Shown here one piece after another: positions 7,874 to 16,402 of a stretch of 64,000 nucleotides of DNA. The stretch is from assembly GCF_003265345.1 (NCBI RefSeq), contig NZ_QFWW01000030.1, positions 124,001-188,000 on the forward strand. Reading direction: 5' to 3'. Under the pieces are notes generated by a model that saw nothing but the letters and a program-made list of their open reading frames with translations, made no database searches and was not told where the DNA came from. Each line of letters starts with the position of its first letter. Within the stretch, counting starts at the first letter, position 1. Origin of the DNA: Lentzea terrae (lineage in GTDB: Bacteria; Actinomycetota; Actinomycetes; Mycobacteriales; Pseudonocardiaceae). Made by a program: the position numbers and the translations under genes.

Positions 7874-8440
7874 ATGCTGTCCTCTCTGATCGACTTCCTG
7901 ATGAACCTGCTGAAGGACGACGACGCGAAGAAGGCGTTCGACGAGAACCCCGACTCCGAGCTCAAGAAGGCAGGTCTGAACGGCGTCACCGGACAGGACG
8001 TCCGGGACGCGCGGCTGATCATGGCCGATTCCGGCGGGGTGCGCGCCCGCGGCGAGGAGAGATCGTCCTCGCACGACGACGACCCGGTCCGGGAGATCCA
8101 CCACACCACGCGCGAGTACGTGGTGGAGAAGCCGGTGACCAACATCGAGCAGAACATCAGCATCGACGACCGGGACGTCACGATCATCGACGACTCGTTC
8201 AACTCCGACGACGACATCGAGGTCAACTCCGTCGCCATCCAGGACAACGACACCAACGTCGTGCAGGTGAAGGACTCCTTCAACTCCCCTGTCGTGGAGG
8301 ACGTCGCACTGGAGCCGGAGCCCTTGGAGGAGGACCCGGAGATCGTGCTGGACGACCCGGTCGAGCTGCCGGAGCCCGAGCCGCTGCCGGTGGACATCGA
8401 GCCGGAGCCCGTTCCCGAACCCGACCCAGTGATTGCGTGA
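7874..8440 (+). CDS. IniB N-terminal-domain protein
   Basis: The 188-residue protein begins MLSSLIDFLMNLLKDDDAKKAFDENP and continues to the AGLNGVTGQDVRDA segment. This corresponds to the roughly 50-residue N-terminal domain of mycobacterial IniB (SLIDYILSLF...SAGL). The rest is unlike IniB: acidic, with repeated short strands (DRDVTIIDDSF, IQDNDTNVVQVKDSF) that could form a beta-solenoid-like region, then a Pro/Glu-rich tail. It lies 66 bases after the first IniB-like gene and 7 bases before iniA, probably in one transcript. In mycobacteria iniBAC responds to cell-wall inhibitors such as isoniazid; the same cue here is an inference. Confidence 0.8.
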   Translation: MLSSLIDFLMNLLKDDDAKKAFDENPDSELKKAGLNGVTGQDVRDARLIMADSGGVRARGEERSSSHDDDPVREIHHTTREYVVEKPVTNIEQNISIDDRDVTIIDDSFNSDDDIEVNSVAIQDNDTNVVQVKDSFNSPVVEDVALEPEPLEEDPEIVLDDPVELPEPEPLPVDIEPEPVPEPDPVIA

Positions 8441-8447
8441 CCTCACC

Positions 8448-10211
8448 ATGACGACCACACCGATCGAGGCCGTCGACCGCGCGCTCGCCGCCATCGCGCG
8501 CTACAGCCGGCCGGACCTGGAGGCGCGACTGCGCCAGGCAAGGGCACGACTTCAGGACGACCGCGTGCGGCTGCTGGTCGTCGGTGAGTTCAAGCAGGGC
8601 AAGAGCATGCTGGTCAACGGCCTGCTCGGGGCGCCGGTGTGCCCGGTGTTCGACGACATCGCGACGGCGGTCCCGACCGTCGTCCGGTACGCCGAACAGC
8701 CCGTCGTCACCCTCGTGCGCGGTGACTCGCGCATCGAGGTGCCGGTGGACCAGCTGCCCGTGTACGCGTCGGAGTCGGGCAACCCCGGCAACGCGGAACG
8801 GCTGGACCACATCGAGGTGGGCATCCCGCGCCCGATCCTCGGCGAGGGGCTGGAGCTCGTCGACACCCCCGGTGTCGGTGGGCTCGGCTCCGTCCACGGC
8901 GCGGCGACGATGTCCGCGCTGCCGACGGCCGACGCGGTGCTCCTGGTGTCCGACGCGTCGCAGGAGTACACGGCGCCGGAGCTGGAGTTCCTCCGCAACG
9001 CCGTGGCCGTGTGCCCGAACGTGGCGTGCGTCGTGACGAAGACCGACCTGTACCCGGACTGGCGGTTCATCGCCGCGCAGAACCAGGCCCACCTCGAATC
9101 GGTCGGTCTGACGCCGTCGTTCTTCACCGTGTCGTCGACGCTGCGCTGGCACGCGCTGCAGACGGGCGACCAGGACGTGAACCGCGAGTCCGGCTATCCG
9201 CCGCTGGTCACGTACATCCGCAAGAAGGTGCTGGGCGAGGCCGACGCACTGGCCCGCCGCTCCACCGCACACGACGTGCACGCCGTGATCGACCAGATCA
9301 CCTCGTCCTTGCGGGCGGAGTCGTCGGTCCAGTCGGACCCGGCGTCCGCGCAGGCGTTGATCGACAAGCTGTCCGCGGCCGAGCAACGTGCCGCCGGCCT
9401 GAAGGAACGTTCCGCACGCTGGCAGCAGACGCTGTCCGACGGCGTCGCGGACCTCAACGCCGACGTCGACTACGACCTGCGCGACCGCATGCGCGAGATC
9501 GTCCGCGAGGCCGAGGAGTCCATCATGGACGGTGACCCGACGAAGATCTGGGACCAGTTCACGAAATGGGTCCAGGACACCGCCGCGTCGGCCGTTTCGG
9601 CGAACTCTGTCTGGGCGACCCAGCGCGCCCGCTGGCTGGCCCGCCGCGTGGCCGAGCACTTCGACTCCGAACGCGAGCAGACTTTGCCGTCACTGCAGAC
9701 TTCCTCCGGCGACCCGCTGCGTTCGGTGCGGGCGCTGGAGGTCCGTTCCGACGAGAAGTTCGGTGTGGGCGGCCGGTTCCTGAGCGGTCTGCGCGGCGGC
9801 TACTCGGGTCTGCTGATGTTCGGGCTGCTCGGTTCCGCGATCGGGCTGTCGTTGATCAACCCGATCTCGATCGGTGCCGCGGTGCTGCTGGGCGGCAAAA
9901 CCATTGGCGACGAACGCAAACGCATCGTCCAACGCCGCCAGAACGACGCGAAGGCCGCGCTGCGCCGCTACATCGACGACGTGACGTTCCACGCGGGCAA
10001 GGAGTCCCGCGACATGCTCCGCGCGATGCAACGCGACCTGCGCGACCACTTCACCGCGCTGGCCGAACAGCTCAAGCGCTCGTTGCAGGAGTCGATCCAG
10101 TCGGCCCAGAAGTCCGTGAAGGCCTCGTCGGAGGACCGTTCGGCCCGGCTGAAGGAGATCGCTGCGGAACTGGCAGCACTGGAGAAGGTCCGCGCGGAGG
10201 TGACGCCGTGA
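8448..10211 (+). CDS. iniA: Dynamin-like GTPase, IniA-like
   Basis: The 587-residue protein is a bacterial dynamin-family GTPase. G1 is GEFKQGKSMLVN (46-57), G3 is DTPGVGG (about 141-147) and G4 is TKTD. Long helical regions follow, with a hydrophobic paddle at about 450-485 (GLLMFGLLGSAIGLSLINPISIGAAVLLGG) that should insert in the membrane. IniA of mycobacteria remodels membranes and is linked to isoniazid/ethambutol tolerance. The ATG at 8448 has no clear Shine-Dalgarno and lies 7 bases after the IniB stop, so translation probably depends on coupling. Its stop overlaps the iniC GTG as GTGA. Confidence 0.85.
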   Translation: MTTTPIEAVDRALAAIARYSRPDLEARLRQARARLQDDRVRLLVVGEFKQGKSMLVNGLLGAPVCPVFDDIATAVPTVVRYAEQPVVTLVRGDSRIEVPVDQLPVYASESGNPGNAERLDHIEVGIPRPILGEGLELVDTPGVGGLGSVHGAATMSALPTADAVLLVSDASQEYTAPELEFLRNAVAVCPNVACVVTKTDLYPDWRFIAAQNQAHLESVGLTPSFFTVSSTLRWHALQTGDQDVNRESGYPPLVTYIRKKVLGEADALARRSTAHDVHAVIDQITSSLRAESSVQSDPASAQALIDKLSAAEQRAAGLKERSARWQQTLSDGVADLNADVDYDLRDRMREIVREAEESIMDGDPTKIWDQFTKWVQDTAASAVSANSVWATQRARWLARRVAEHFDSEREQTLPSLQTSSGDPLRSVRALEVRSDEKFGVGGRFLSGLRGGYSGLLMFGLLGSAIGLSLINPISIGAAVLLGGKTIGDERKRIVQRRQNDAKAALRRYIDDVTFHAGKESRDMLRAMQRDLRDHFTALAEQLKRSLQESIQSAQKSVKASSEDRSARLKEIAAELAALEKVRAEVTP

Positions 10212-11629
10212 TCATCGACGAGGTTCGCCGCGTGCTGTTGCTCGCCGTCGACGCCTACCGGGACCAGCCGCGCACTGCGGCGTTCCTCCGCGGCCAGCTC
10301 GACCGCCTGCAGTCACCGCTGCGCGTCGCGATCGCCGGCCGCGTGAAGGCGGGGAAGTCCACCCTGCTGAACGCACTGGTCGGCGACTCGCTGGCCCCCA
10401 CCGACGCCGGCGAGTGCACGCGGGTCGTCACCTGGTACCAGGACGGGCCCGCACCGCGCGTCGTGCTGCATCCCGTCGCCGGCAGCCCGGTCTCGCTGCC
10501 GGTGGTGCGCCGCGACGGTGCCCTGTCGATGGACCTGGGCAGCGCCGCCGTCTCCCGGCTGGTCGTGTCCTGGCCGTCGCAGAGCCTGCGGCACACCACG
10601 TTGATCGACACGCCGGGCATCGCCTCCCTGACGGCCGAGAACTCGGCGCAGGCCCTGCGGTTCCTGACCCCGGACGACGAGACCCCGACCGAGGCCGACG
10701 CCGTCGTCTACCTGATGAAGCACCTGCACTCGGCCGACGCGTCGTTCCTGGAGTCGTTCCGCGACCAGGGCGTCGCCCGCGCGGCCGCCATCAACACCGT
10801 CGCCGTGATCTCCCGCGCCGACGAGATCGCCGGCGGCCGGGTGGACGCGATGATCTCCGCCCGCGCCATCGCGGCCCGCTACCGCTCCGCGCCGGAACTG
10901 CACGGTCTGGCGCAGAACGTGGTCCCGGTGGCCGGCCTGGTCGCCATGGCTGGCCGGACGCTGACCCAGGCCGAGTTCACCGCCCTGTCGGCACTGGCCG
11001 CTCTGGAGCGGGAGTCGCTGGAGTCCTCGTTGCTCTCGGCGGACCGCTTCACCGCCGGTTCCGAGGAACGCGCTGCGCTGCTGCGCCGGTTCGGCGTCTT
11101 CGGGATCCGGTTGTCGGTGACGCTGATCCGCCAGGGCGTCCGCTCGCAGGCGGCGCTGGCCGACGAACTGGTGGCGCGCAGCGGCCTGCGAGACCTGCAG
11201 CGCGTGCTGCACACGCAGTTCAGCGAGCGCCGCGACCTGCTGAAGGCCCGATCCGCGCTGCTGGCCCTCGACCGCGTAGTGCGCGCGTCCGGCGGCGGCC
11301 GCCTGGCCGGTGAGGTGGAGCGGATCTTCGCGGGCACCCACGAGTTCGCCGAACTGCGCCTGCTGTCGGCGTTGCGGTCCGGCGTCGTGTCCCTGCCGGG
11401 GGCGATGGTGCCAGAGGCCGAACGGCTGCTGGGCGACTCCGGGATCGCCCCGGCAGTGCGGCTGGGCCTGGCGCCGGACGCACTGGCCGGTGAGGTGCGG
11501 CAGAGCGCGTTCGCGGCTCTGCGGCGCTGGCAGGCGCACGCGGAGAACCCGATGCTGGGCCGGAAGTCGGCCGATGCCTGCCGCGTGCTGGTGCGGACGT
11601 GCGAAGGGCTGCTGGCCCGTTCGCGCTGA
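10208..11629 (+). CDS. iniC: Dynamin-like GTPase, IniC-like
   Basis: The 473-residue partner GTPase has G1 at GRVKAGKSTLLN (44-55), G3 at DTPGIAS and a G4-like SRAD (in VAVISRADEIAG). The helical remainder lacks an obvious membrane paddle. IniA and IniC are adjacent, diverged paralogues in mycobacteria and probably act together at the membrane. The GTG start at 10208 lies inside the iniA stop (GTGA), a strong sign of coupled translation. No terminator is visible after it; the sigma gene begins 74 bases on. Confidence 0.85.
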   Translation: MIIDEVRRVLLLAVDAYRDQPRTAAFLRGQLDRLQSPLRVAIAGRVKAGKSTLLNALVGDSLAPTDAGECTRVVTWYQDGPAPRVVLHPVAGSPVSLPVVRRDGALSMDLGSAAVSRLVVSWPSQSLRHTTLIDTPGIASLTAENSAQALRFLTPDDETPTEADAVVYLMKHLHSADASFLESFRDQGVARAAAINTVAVISRADEIAGGRVDAMISARAIAARYRSAPELHGLAQNVVPVAGLVAMAGRTLTQAEFTALSALAALERESLESSLLSADRFTAGSEERAALLRRFGVFGIRLSVTLIRQGVRSQAALADELVARSGLRDLQRVLHTQFSERRDLLKARSALLALDRVVRASGGGRLAGEVERIFAGTHEFAELRLLSALRSGVVSLPGAMVPEAERLLGDSGIAPAVRLGLAPDALAGEVRQSAFAALRRWQAHAENPMLGRKSADACRVLVRTCEGLLARSR

Positions 11630-11702
11630 GCCTTTGCACGCTATAACGGTGCCGACGCCCTGTTGAGCATGACGACGACAGGACGCGAGGCCGAGGGGAA
11701 CC

Positions 11703-12212
11703 GTGGTGCCGACGGACTTCGACGAGTTCTTCCGGCTGGACTTCGCCCGGCTGGTCGCCTTCCTGCGCAAGGCGGGGTTCGGGCGGCTGGAAGCGGAGGA
11801 CGCGGCGGCCGAAGCCATGGCGTGCGCGTACCAGAGCTGGGCGACGCTCACCCGCCCACGCGGCTGGGTCCGCAAAGCCGCTTACCGCTCGGCCGTCAAC
11901 ACGGCCATGCGCAACCGCGAGCGCATCGAACGGGCCATCGCCGGTGGCTGGAGTGACGCCGGAAGCCGCGACGACTCCGGGCAATGCGCCATCATCGAGG
12001 AGAAGCACGAGGTCCTCCGCCGGCTCGCGCGACTGCCCGAACGGCAACGCCTCGTGATGGCCTACCACCTCGACGGCTTCGACCACGCCGAGATCGCGGA
12101 GCTGCTGGACATGTCGGCACCGAACGTGCGCTCGACCTTGCGACATGCCAGAGAACGGCTCAAACGCGAATACTTCGAGGAGAGAGGAGGTGGCACCGAT
12201 GAACCGCAGTGA
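11703..12212 (+). CDS. ECF-type sigma-70 family RNA polymerase sigma factor
   Basis: The 169-residue protein has sigma region 2 (FDEFFRLDFARLVAFLRKAG to about residue 65, with WVRKAAYRSAVN) and region 4 (LARLPERQRLVMAYHLDGFDHAEIAELL, DNA-reading helix MSAPNVRSTLRHARERL). This is the length of a minimal SigE/SigK-type ECF factor. GAGGGGAACC precedes the GTG at 11703; a second GTG follows at 11706. Its 3' end overlaps the TIR-domain gene by 14 bases. No classical zinc-binding anti-sigma gene is adjacent, so the TIR protein may control it. Confidence 0.88.
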   Translation: MVPTDFDEFFRLDFARLVAFLRKAGFGRLEAEDAAAEAMACAYQSWATLTRPRGWVRKAAYRSAVNTAMRNRERIERAIAGGWSDAGSRDDSGQCAIIEEKHEVLRRLARLPERQRLVMAYHLDGFDHAEIAELLDMSAPNVRSTLRHARERLKREYFEERGGGTDEPQ

Positions 12213-13131
12213 GGACGAGGAGTTCGACACCTGGCTGGAGCAGGCCGACGCCGACCTCACCGCCTCGGTCGAAGCGGATCTCGACGCCGAGGCCGCGCTG
12301 ACGCGCATCAAGCAGCGCACCGCCGCCCGCCCGCGGATCTTCGTCTCCTCCGCTTCAGTTGACCGAAGGGCTGCCGAACTGCTCCGTCAGCACCTGAGTG
12401 AGACCGGATCCGACGCATTCCTGGACGAAGTGCCGGCCACACCTGAGGAAGCCGTCGCCCAAACGCTAACTGAGTCCGACTACTACGTGCTCTTGTGGTC
12501 TGAAGCGTTCGCCAGCAGCCCGTGGATGAAAGCCGAGTTCACGGCCGCGTTGGCGCGCACATTCTCGAAGCGCGGATCGTTTCTGTTCATCGTGAGGCTG
12601 GATGACTCGCCCTTGCCACCGTTGCTGGCAGAGCGGCGATGCCTCGACGTGGTGAGGCTCGGCTGGCAGGAGGTCGCGGCACAGCTCGCCAGGGCTTGGC
12701 ATCGCGACCGGGCCGTCGGTCTTCCAGTGCGCCCCGCGCCACATCCAAACCCGCAGGATGTGAGCTCGTCGAGCCTCTACGTGCGCAGCCGAGATCTCGG
12801 CGTTGCCTTCGTGGTCTCGGTGCCGGCCCAGGCGACCGGCAGTGAGCTCATGGAAGTCGTGCGCACCGGCCTCGCACTCCCTGACGTGCTCAGCGCACTC
12901 GATGACGCGATCTCGATGCGTTTCGAGTACCGGCTCACCTACCAGGGCGAACCGATACCGGCGCTCGCCCCGCTGCACCTCCCTGACGGTGCGACGATCG
13001 ACCTGGAAATGGCGGTGGAGTCGACCGGACCACGCGGGCCGTATTCCCAGCGCGAGTTCCGGGACGAGTCCCCGTCGGACGAGCGTCTCTCGCTGGCTGC
13101 GCTCTTCAGCCACCTGACGCCCAAGCGCTGA
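12199..13131 (+). CDS. TIR-domain protein with C-terminal ubiquitin-like (beta-grasp) region
   Basis: The 310-residue protein has three parts. Residues 1-42 are acidic and helical (FDTWLEQADADLTASVEADL). Residues 45-165 form a TIR domain opening RIFVSSASVDRRAAELL, with the WxxxE catalytic-type motif SPWMKAEF (W109, E113) expected in NAD-cleaving bacterial TIRs. Residues of about 192-273 alternate strands and a helix like a ubiquitin/YukD beta-grasp fold (LYVRSRDLGVAFVV, TGSELMEVVR, RLTYQGEPI, DGATIDLEM). GAGGAGGT sits eight bases before the ATG, inside the sigma gene. The pairing suggests a signalling or antiviral effector tied to sigma control; this is inferred. No effector partner gene is adjacent. 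Confidence 0.82.
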   Translation: MNRSEDEEFDTWLEQADADLTASVEADLDAEAALTRIKQRTAARPRIFVSSASVDRRAAELLRQHLSETGSDAFLDEVPATPEEAVAQTLTESDYYVLLWSEAFASSPWMKAEFTAALARTFSKRGSFLFIVRLDDSPLPPLLAERRCLDVVRLGWQEVAAQLARAWHRDRAVGLPVRPAPHPNPQDVSSSSLYVRSRDLGVAFVVSVPAQATGSELMEVVRTGLALPDVLSALDDAISMRFEYRLTYQGEPIPALAPLHLPDGATIDLEMAVESTGPRGPYSQREFRDESPSDERLSLAALFSHLTPKR

Positions 13132-13144
13132 AAGGCAACACCGA

Positions 13145-13172
13145 CCCCGGCGGCGGCACACTGCCGCCGGGG
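13145..13172. terminator. Bidirectional terminator hairpin (TIR gene / polA)
   Basis: CCCCGGCGGC (13145-13154) pairs perfectly with GCCGCCGGGG (13163-13172) around an eight-base loop. It lies between two convergent genes, 13 bases after the TIR stop and 12 bases after the polA stop. There is no strong U-tract, as is common in high-GC actinobacteria. Confidence 0.7.
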
Positions 13173-13184
13173 CACCTGTTGCGG

Positions 13185-15860
13185 TTAGTGGGCGGCGTCG
13201 TCCCAGGAGCGGCCCACGCCCACCGAGACCTCCAGCGGCACCTGCAGCGGGTAGGCGTTGCCCATCTGGTCGCGGACCAGGGCCTCCACCGCCTCGCGCT
13301 CGCCCTCGGCGATCTCCAGGACCAGTTCGTCGTGGACCTGCAGGAGCATCCGCGAGCGCAGGCCGGACGACTCCAGCGCCCGGTAGACGCCGAGCATCGC
13401 GACCTTGATGATGTCGGCGGCGCTGCCCTGGATCGGCGCGTTGAGGGCCATGCGTTCGGCCATCTCGCGGCGCTGGCGGTTGTCGGAGGTGAGGTCCGGC
13501 AGGTAGCGGCGGCGGCCGAGCACGGTCTCGGTGTAGCCGTCCTTGCCTGCCTTCTTCACTACCTCATTGAGGTAGTCGCGGACGCCGCCGAAGCGGGCGA
13601 AGTAGGCCTCCATCTGCTCGCGGGCCTCTTCGGTCGGGATGCGCAGCTGCTGCGAGAGACCGAAGACGGACAGGCCGTACGCGAGGCCGTAGGACATGGC
13701 CTTGATGCGGCGGCGCATCTCGCCCGTCACCTCGGAGGTGGGGATCGAGAACGCCTGCGACGCCACGTAGGTGTGCAGGTCCTCGCCGCTGTTGAACGCC
13801 GCGATCAGGCCCTCGTCGCCGGACAGCGTGGCCATGATGCGCATCTCGATCTGGCTGTAGTCCGCGGTCATCAGCTCCGCGTAGCCGTCGCCGACGACGA
13901 AGGCCTGGCGGATGCGGCGGCCCTCGTCGGTGCGGATCGGGATGTTCTGCAGGTTCGGGTCGGTCGACGAGAGCCGGCCGGTGGCGGCGATGGTCTGGTG
14001 GAACGTCGTGTGGATGCGGCCGTCGTCCGCGACCGACTTGAGCAGGCCGTCCACAGTGGACTTCAGCCGCGTGACGTCGCGGTGCGCGAGCAGGTGCTGC
14101 AGGAACGGGTGCTCGGTCTGCTCGAACAGGTTCTGCAACGCGTCGGCGTCGGTGGTGTAGCCGGTCTTGGTCTTCTTCGTCTTCGGCATCTTCAGCTCGT
14201 CGAAGAGCACCGTCTGCAGCTGCTTCGGGCTGCCGAGGTTGATCTCCTTGCCGATGACCGCGTACGCCTCCTGTGCCGCGTCCTTCACCCCGGCCGCGAA
14301 GTGCGCCTCCAGCGACGACAGGTGCTCGACGTCGATCGCGATGCCGACCGCCTCGACGTCGTCCAGGACGTTCATCAGCGGCAGCTCGAGGTTCGCCAGC
14401 AGGTCGGCGCCGCCGATCGTGACGAGCTCGGTGTCCAGGCGGTCGGCGAGCTCTGCGACGGCCCGCGCGCGCAGGATCGTGCTGGTGGCGACCTTCTGCG
14501 CCTCCTCGGACTCGTCCGACAGCAACGACAGCTGGCCGTCGCCCGACTCCTCCGCACGCAGCTCGCGCTTCAGGTAGCGCAGCGCCAGGTCGTCGAGCGC
14601 GAACGAACGCTGGCCAGGACGCACCAGGTACGCGGCCAGCGCCGTGTCCGACGTGAGGCCGCGCAGCTTCCACCCGCGAGCGCGCACCTGGCGCAACGGC
14701 AGCTTCAGGTCGTGGCCCGCCTTGGCCACGCTCTCGTCGGCCAGCCACGCGGCGAGCGCGTTCTCGTCGGCCTCGTTCAGCTCGGCGACGGCGACGTAGC
14801 CGCCCTCACCGGTGGCCGTGCACAGCGCGACGCCCTCGATGTCGTTGCCGGTGATGCGCAGCGCGACACCGACGCGGGACTTGCGGGCGTGCTGGTCGAG
14901 CCACTTGGCGACCGTGCCCGCCGGAATCGCGCCACCGGAGACCTCGAAGCCCTCCTCGGCCTCGGGTTCGGCGGTCGTCAGCGTCTGGAAGAGCCGGTCG
15001 CGCAGCACGCGGAACTCGAGCTCGTCGAACAGCCGGTGGACGGCGTCGCGGTCCCACTGCGTCACCTCGAGGCCCTCGATCTGGTACGGCAGCTCGAGGT
15101 CCTTCACCAGCTCGGTGAGCTGGCGGTTCATGATGATGTTCGCCAGGTTGCCGCGCAGCGCCTCGCCGACCTTGCCCGGCACCTCGTCGATGTGGTCGAC
15201 CAGCTCGTTCAGCCCGCCGAACTGGTTGAGCAGCTTGATGATCGTCTTCGGGCCCACGCCGGGCGTGTTCGGCAGGTTGTCCGACGAATCGCCGCGCACC
15301 GCCGCGTAGTCCGCGTACTGGTCCGGCCGCACACCGTGCTTCTCCTCGACGTACGCCGGGGTGAACCGGCCCATCTCGGACACGCCCTTGACCGGGTACA
15401 GCACCGTCACCTTGTCGTTGACCAGCTGGAACGCGTCGCGGTCGCCGGTGACGATCTCGACCTCGTAGCCCTGCTCGACCGCCTGGGTGGTCAGCGTGGC
15501 GATGATGTCGTCGGCCTCGTAGCCCTCCTTCTCCATCTTGCAGATCTGGAGTGCGTCGAGGACTTCGCCGATCAGCGACACCTGGCTGCGGAACTCGTCC
15601 GGCGTCTTGGAGCGACCGGCCTTGTACTCCGGGTACTGCTCGGACCGGAAGGTCTTGCGCGACACGTCGAACGCCACCGCGACGTGCGTGGGCTGCTCGT
15701 CCCGCAGGATGTTGATCAACATGGACGTGAACCCGTACACGGCGTTCGTGACCTGGCCCGTCTTCGTCACGAAGTTCTCGGCGGGCAGGGCGTAGAACGC
15801 TCGGTAGGCCATCGAGTGACCGTCGATGAGCAGGAGCCGCTTCACGTCTGAGTTAGTCAC
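13185..15860 (-). CDS. polA: DNA polymerase I
   Basis: The 891-residue protein has the N-terminal 5'-3' exonuclease domain (RLLLIDGHSMAYRAFYALP, DRDAFQLV, GVGPKT) and a family A polymerase domain. Motif A is DYSQIEMRIMA, motif B is RRRIKAMSYGLAYG and motif C is QVHDELVLE. The middle 3'-5' exonuclease-like domain lacks the DxE metal ligands (the matching stretch is VGVALRITGNDIEG), as in mycobacterial PolA, so proofreading is probably absent. It fills gaps in repair and Okazaki-fragment processing. The GTG at 15860 (VTNSDVKR) is placed by homology. It diverges from a thioesterase gene 55 bases away. Confidence 0.97.
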   Translation of the reverse strand: MTNSDVKRLLLIDGHSMAYRAFYALPAENFVTKTGQVTNAVYGFTSMLINILRDEQPTHVAVAFDVSRKTFRSEQYPEYKAGRSKTPDEFRSQVSLIGEVLDALQICKMEKEGYEADDIIATLTTQAVEQGYEVEIVTGDRDAFQLVNDKVTVLYPVKGVSEMGRFTPAYVEEKHGVRPDQYADYAAVRGDSSDNLPNTPGVGPKTIIKLLNQFGGLNELVDHIDEVPGKVGEALRGNLANIIMNRQLTELVKDLELPYQIEGLEVTQWDRDAVHRLFDELEFRVLRDRLFQTLTTAEPEAEEGFEVSGGAIPAGTVAKWLDQHARKSRVGVALRITGNDIEGVALCTATGEGGYVAVAELNEADENALAAWLADESVAKAGHDLKLPLRQVRARGWKLRGLTSDTALAAYLVRPGQRSFALDDLALRYLKRELRAEESGDGQLSLLSDESEEAQKVATSTILRARAVAELADRLDTELVTIGGADLLANLELPLMNVLDDVEAVGIAIDVEHLSSLEAHFAAGVKDAAQEAYAVIGKEINLGSPKQLQTVLFDELKMPKTKKTKTGYTTDADALQNLFEQTEHPFLQHLLAHRDVTRLKSTVDGLLKSVADDGRIHTTFHQTIAATGRLSSTDPNLQNIPIRTDEGRRIRQAFVVGDGYAELMTADYSQIEMRIMATLSGDEGLIAAFNSGEDLHTYVASQAFSIPTSEVTGEMRRRIKAMSYGLAYGLSVFGLSQQLRIPTEEAREQMEAYFARFGGVRDYLNEVVKKAGKDGYTETVLGRRRYLPDLTSDNRQRREMAERMALNAPIQGSAADIIKVAMLGVYRALESSGLRSRMLLQVHDELVLEIAEGEREAVEALVRDQMGNAYPLQVPLEVSVGVGRSWDDAAH

Positions 15861-15915
15861 GAGTCCGAGTCTAGGGTGGGGGTCTGACAGTTTCGCTTGA
15901 GCCCTGGGAGCCTGT

Positions 15916-16326
15916 GTGACCGCCGACCTGCCCGTGGAGTACGCCGACGAACAACTGCACGTCCGCATGGGCATCGAAATCACCCAATGGGATGTCCAGG
16001 AGATGGTCGGCACCATGCCGGTCAAGGGCAACCGCCAGCCGTACGGCCTGCTGCACGGCGGCGCGAACGCCGTGCTCGCCGAAATGCTGGGGTCGCTCGG
16101 GTCCTCGATGCACGCGTCCCAGTTCGGCTCCATCGCGGTGGGTCTCGAGCTGTCCTGCACCCATCACCGAGCGGCGCGCGACGGCCTGGTCACCGGCGTG
16201 GCCCGCCCCATCCACCTCGGCCGCAGCACCACGACGTACGAGATCGTCGTGACGGACGAGGAGGGCAAGCGCACCTGCACCGCCCGCCTCACGTGCCTGC
16301 TGCGCCCGAAGCCGCCGGGCGCCTGA
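15916..16326 (+). CDS. PaaI-family hotdog-fold thioesterase
   Basis: The 136-residue protein has the hotdog signature QPYGLLHGGANAVLAEMLGS, with the HGG and the helix Asp/Glu expected for PaaI/YdiI-type acyl-CoA thioesterases. The strand pattern SIAVGLELSCTHHRAARDGLVTGVARPIHLGRSTTTYEIVV completes the fold. Substrates are usually aryl- or short-chain acyl-CoAs; a menaquinone DHNA-CoA or polyketide-related role is also possible. The GTG start follows GGGAG. It is transcribed away from polA and is followed by a strong inverted repeat at 16328-16370. Confidence 0.85.
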   Translation: MTADLPVEYADEQLHVRMGIEITQWDVQEMVGTMPVKGNRQPYGLLHGGANAVLAEMLGSLGSSMHASQFGSIAVGLELSCTHHRAARDGLVTGVARPIHLGRSTTTYEIVVTDEEGKRTCTARLTCLLRPKPPGA

Positions 16327-16327
16327 G

Positions 16328-16370
16328 CACTGGGGTGAACCACACCTCAGCTGTGTGGTTCACCCCAGTG
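16328..16370. terminator. Perfect 18-bp inverted repeat
   Basis: CACTGGGGTGAACCACAC (16328-16345) is exactly repeated in inverse at 16353-16370 around a seven-base loop. It begins two bases after the thioesterase stop and ends 32 bases before the lipase ATG. It can serve as a terminator for the first gene, or as an operator for the second. The AT content is higher than in the other hairpins here, and no U-tract follows. Confidence 0.6.
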
Positions 16371-16402
16371 TCAAACCAAGATCACCTCGACATCGTCGAG
16401 GC

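Noticed and set aside
8280..9659. Leftward open frame opposite iniA
   Set aside because: It is a low-complexity antisense reading; the opposite strand encodes an intact dynamin GTPase.
13179..15851. Long rightward open frame opposite polA
   Set aside because: It is a high-GC antisense shadow: Arg/Val/Leu/Gln-rich with no domain, while the leftward polA frame has complete polymerase motifs.
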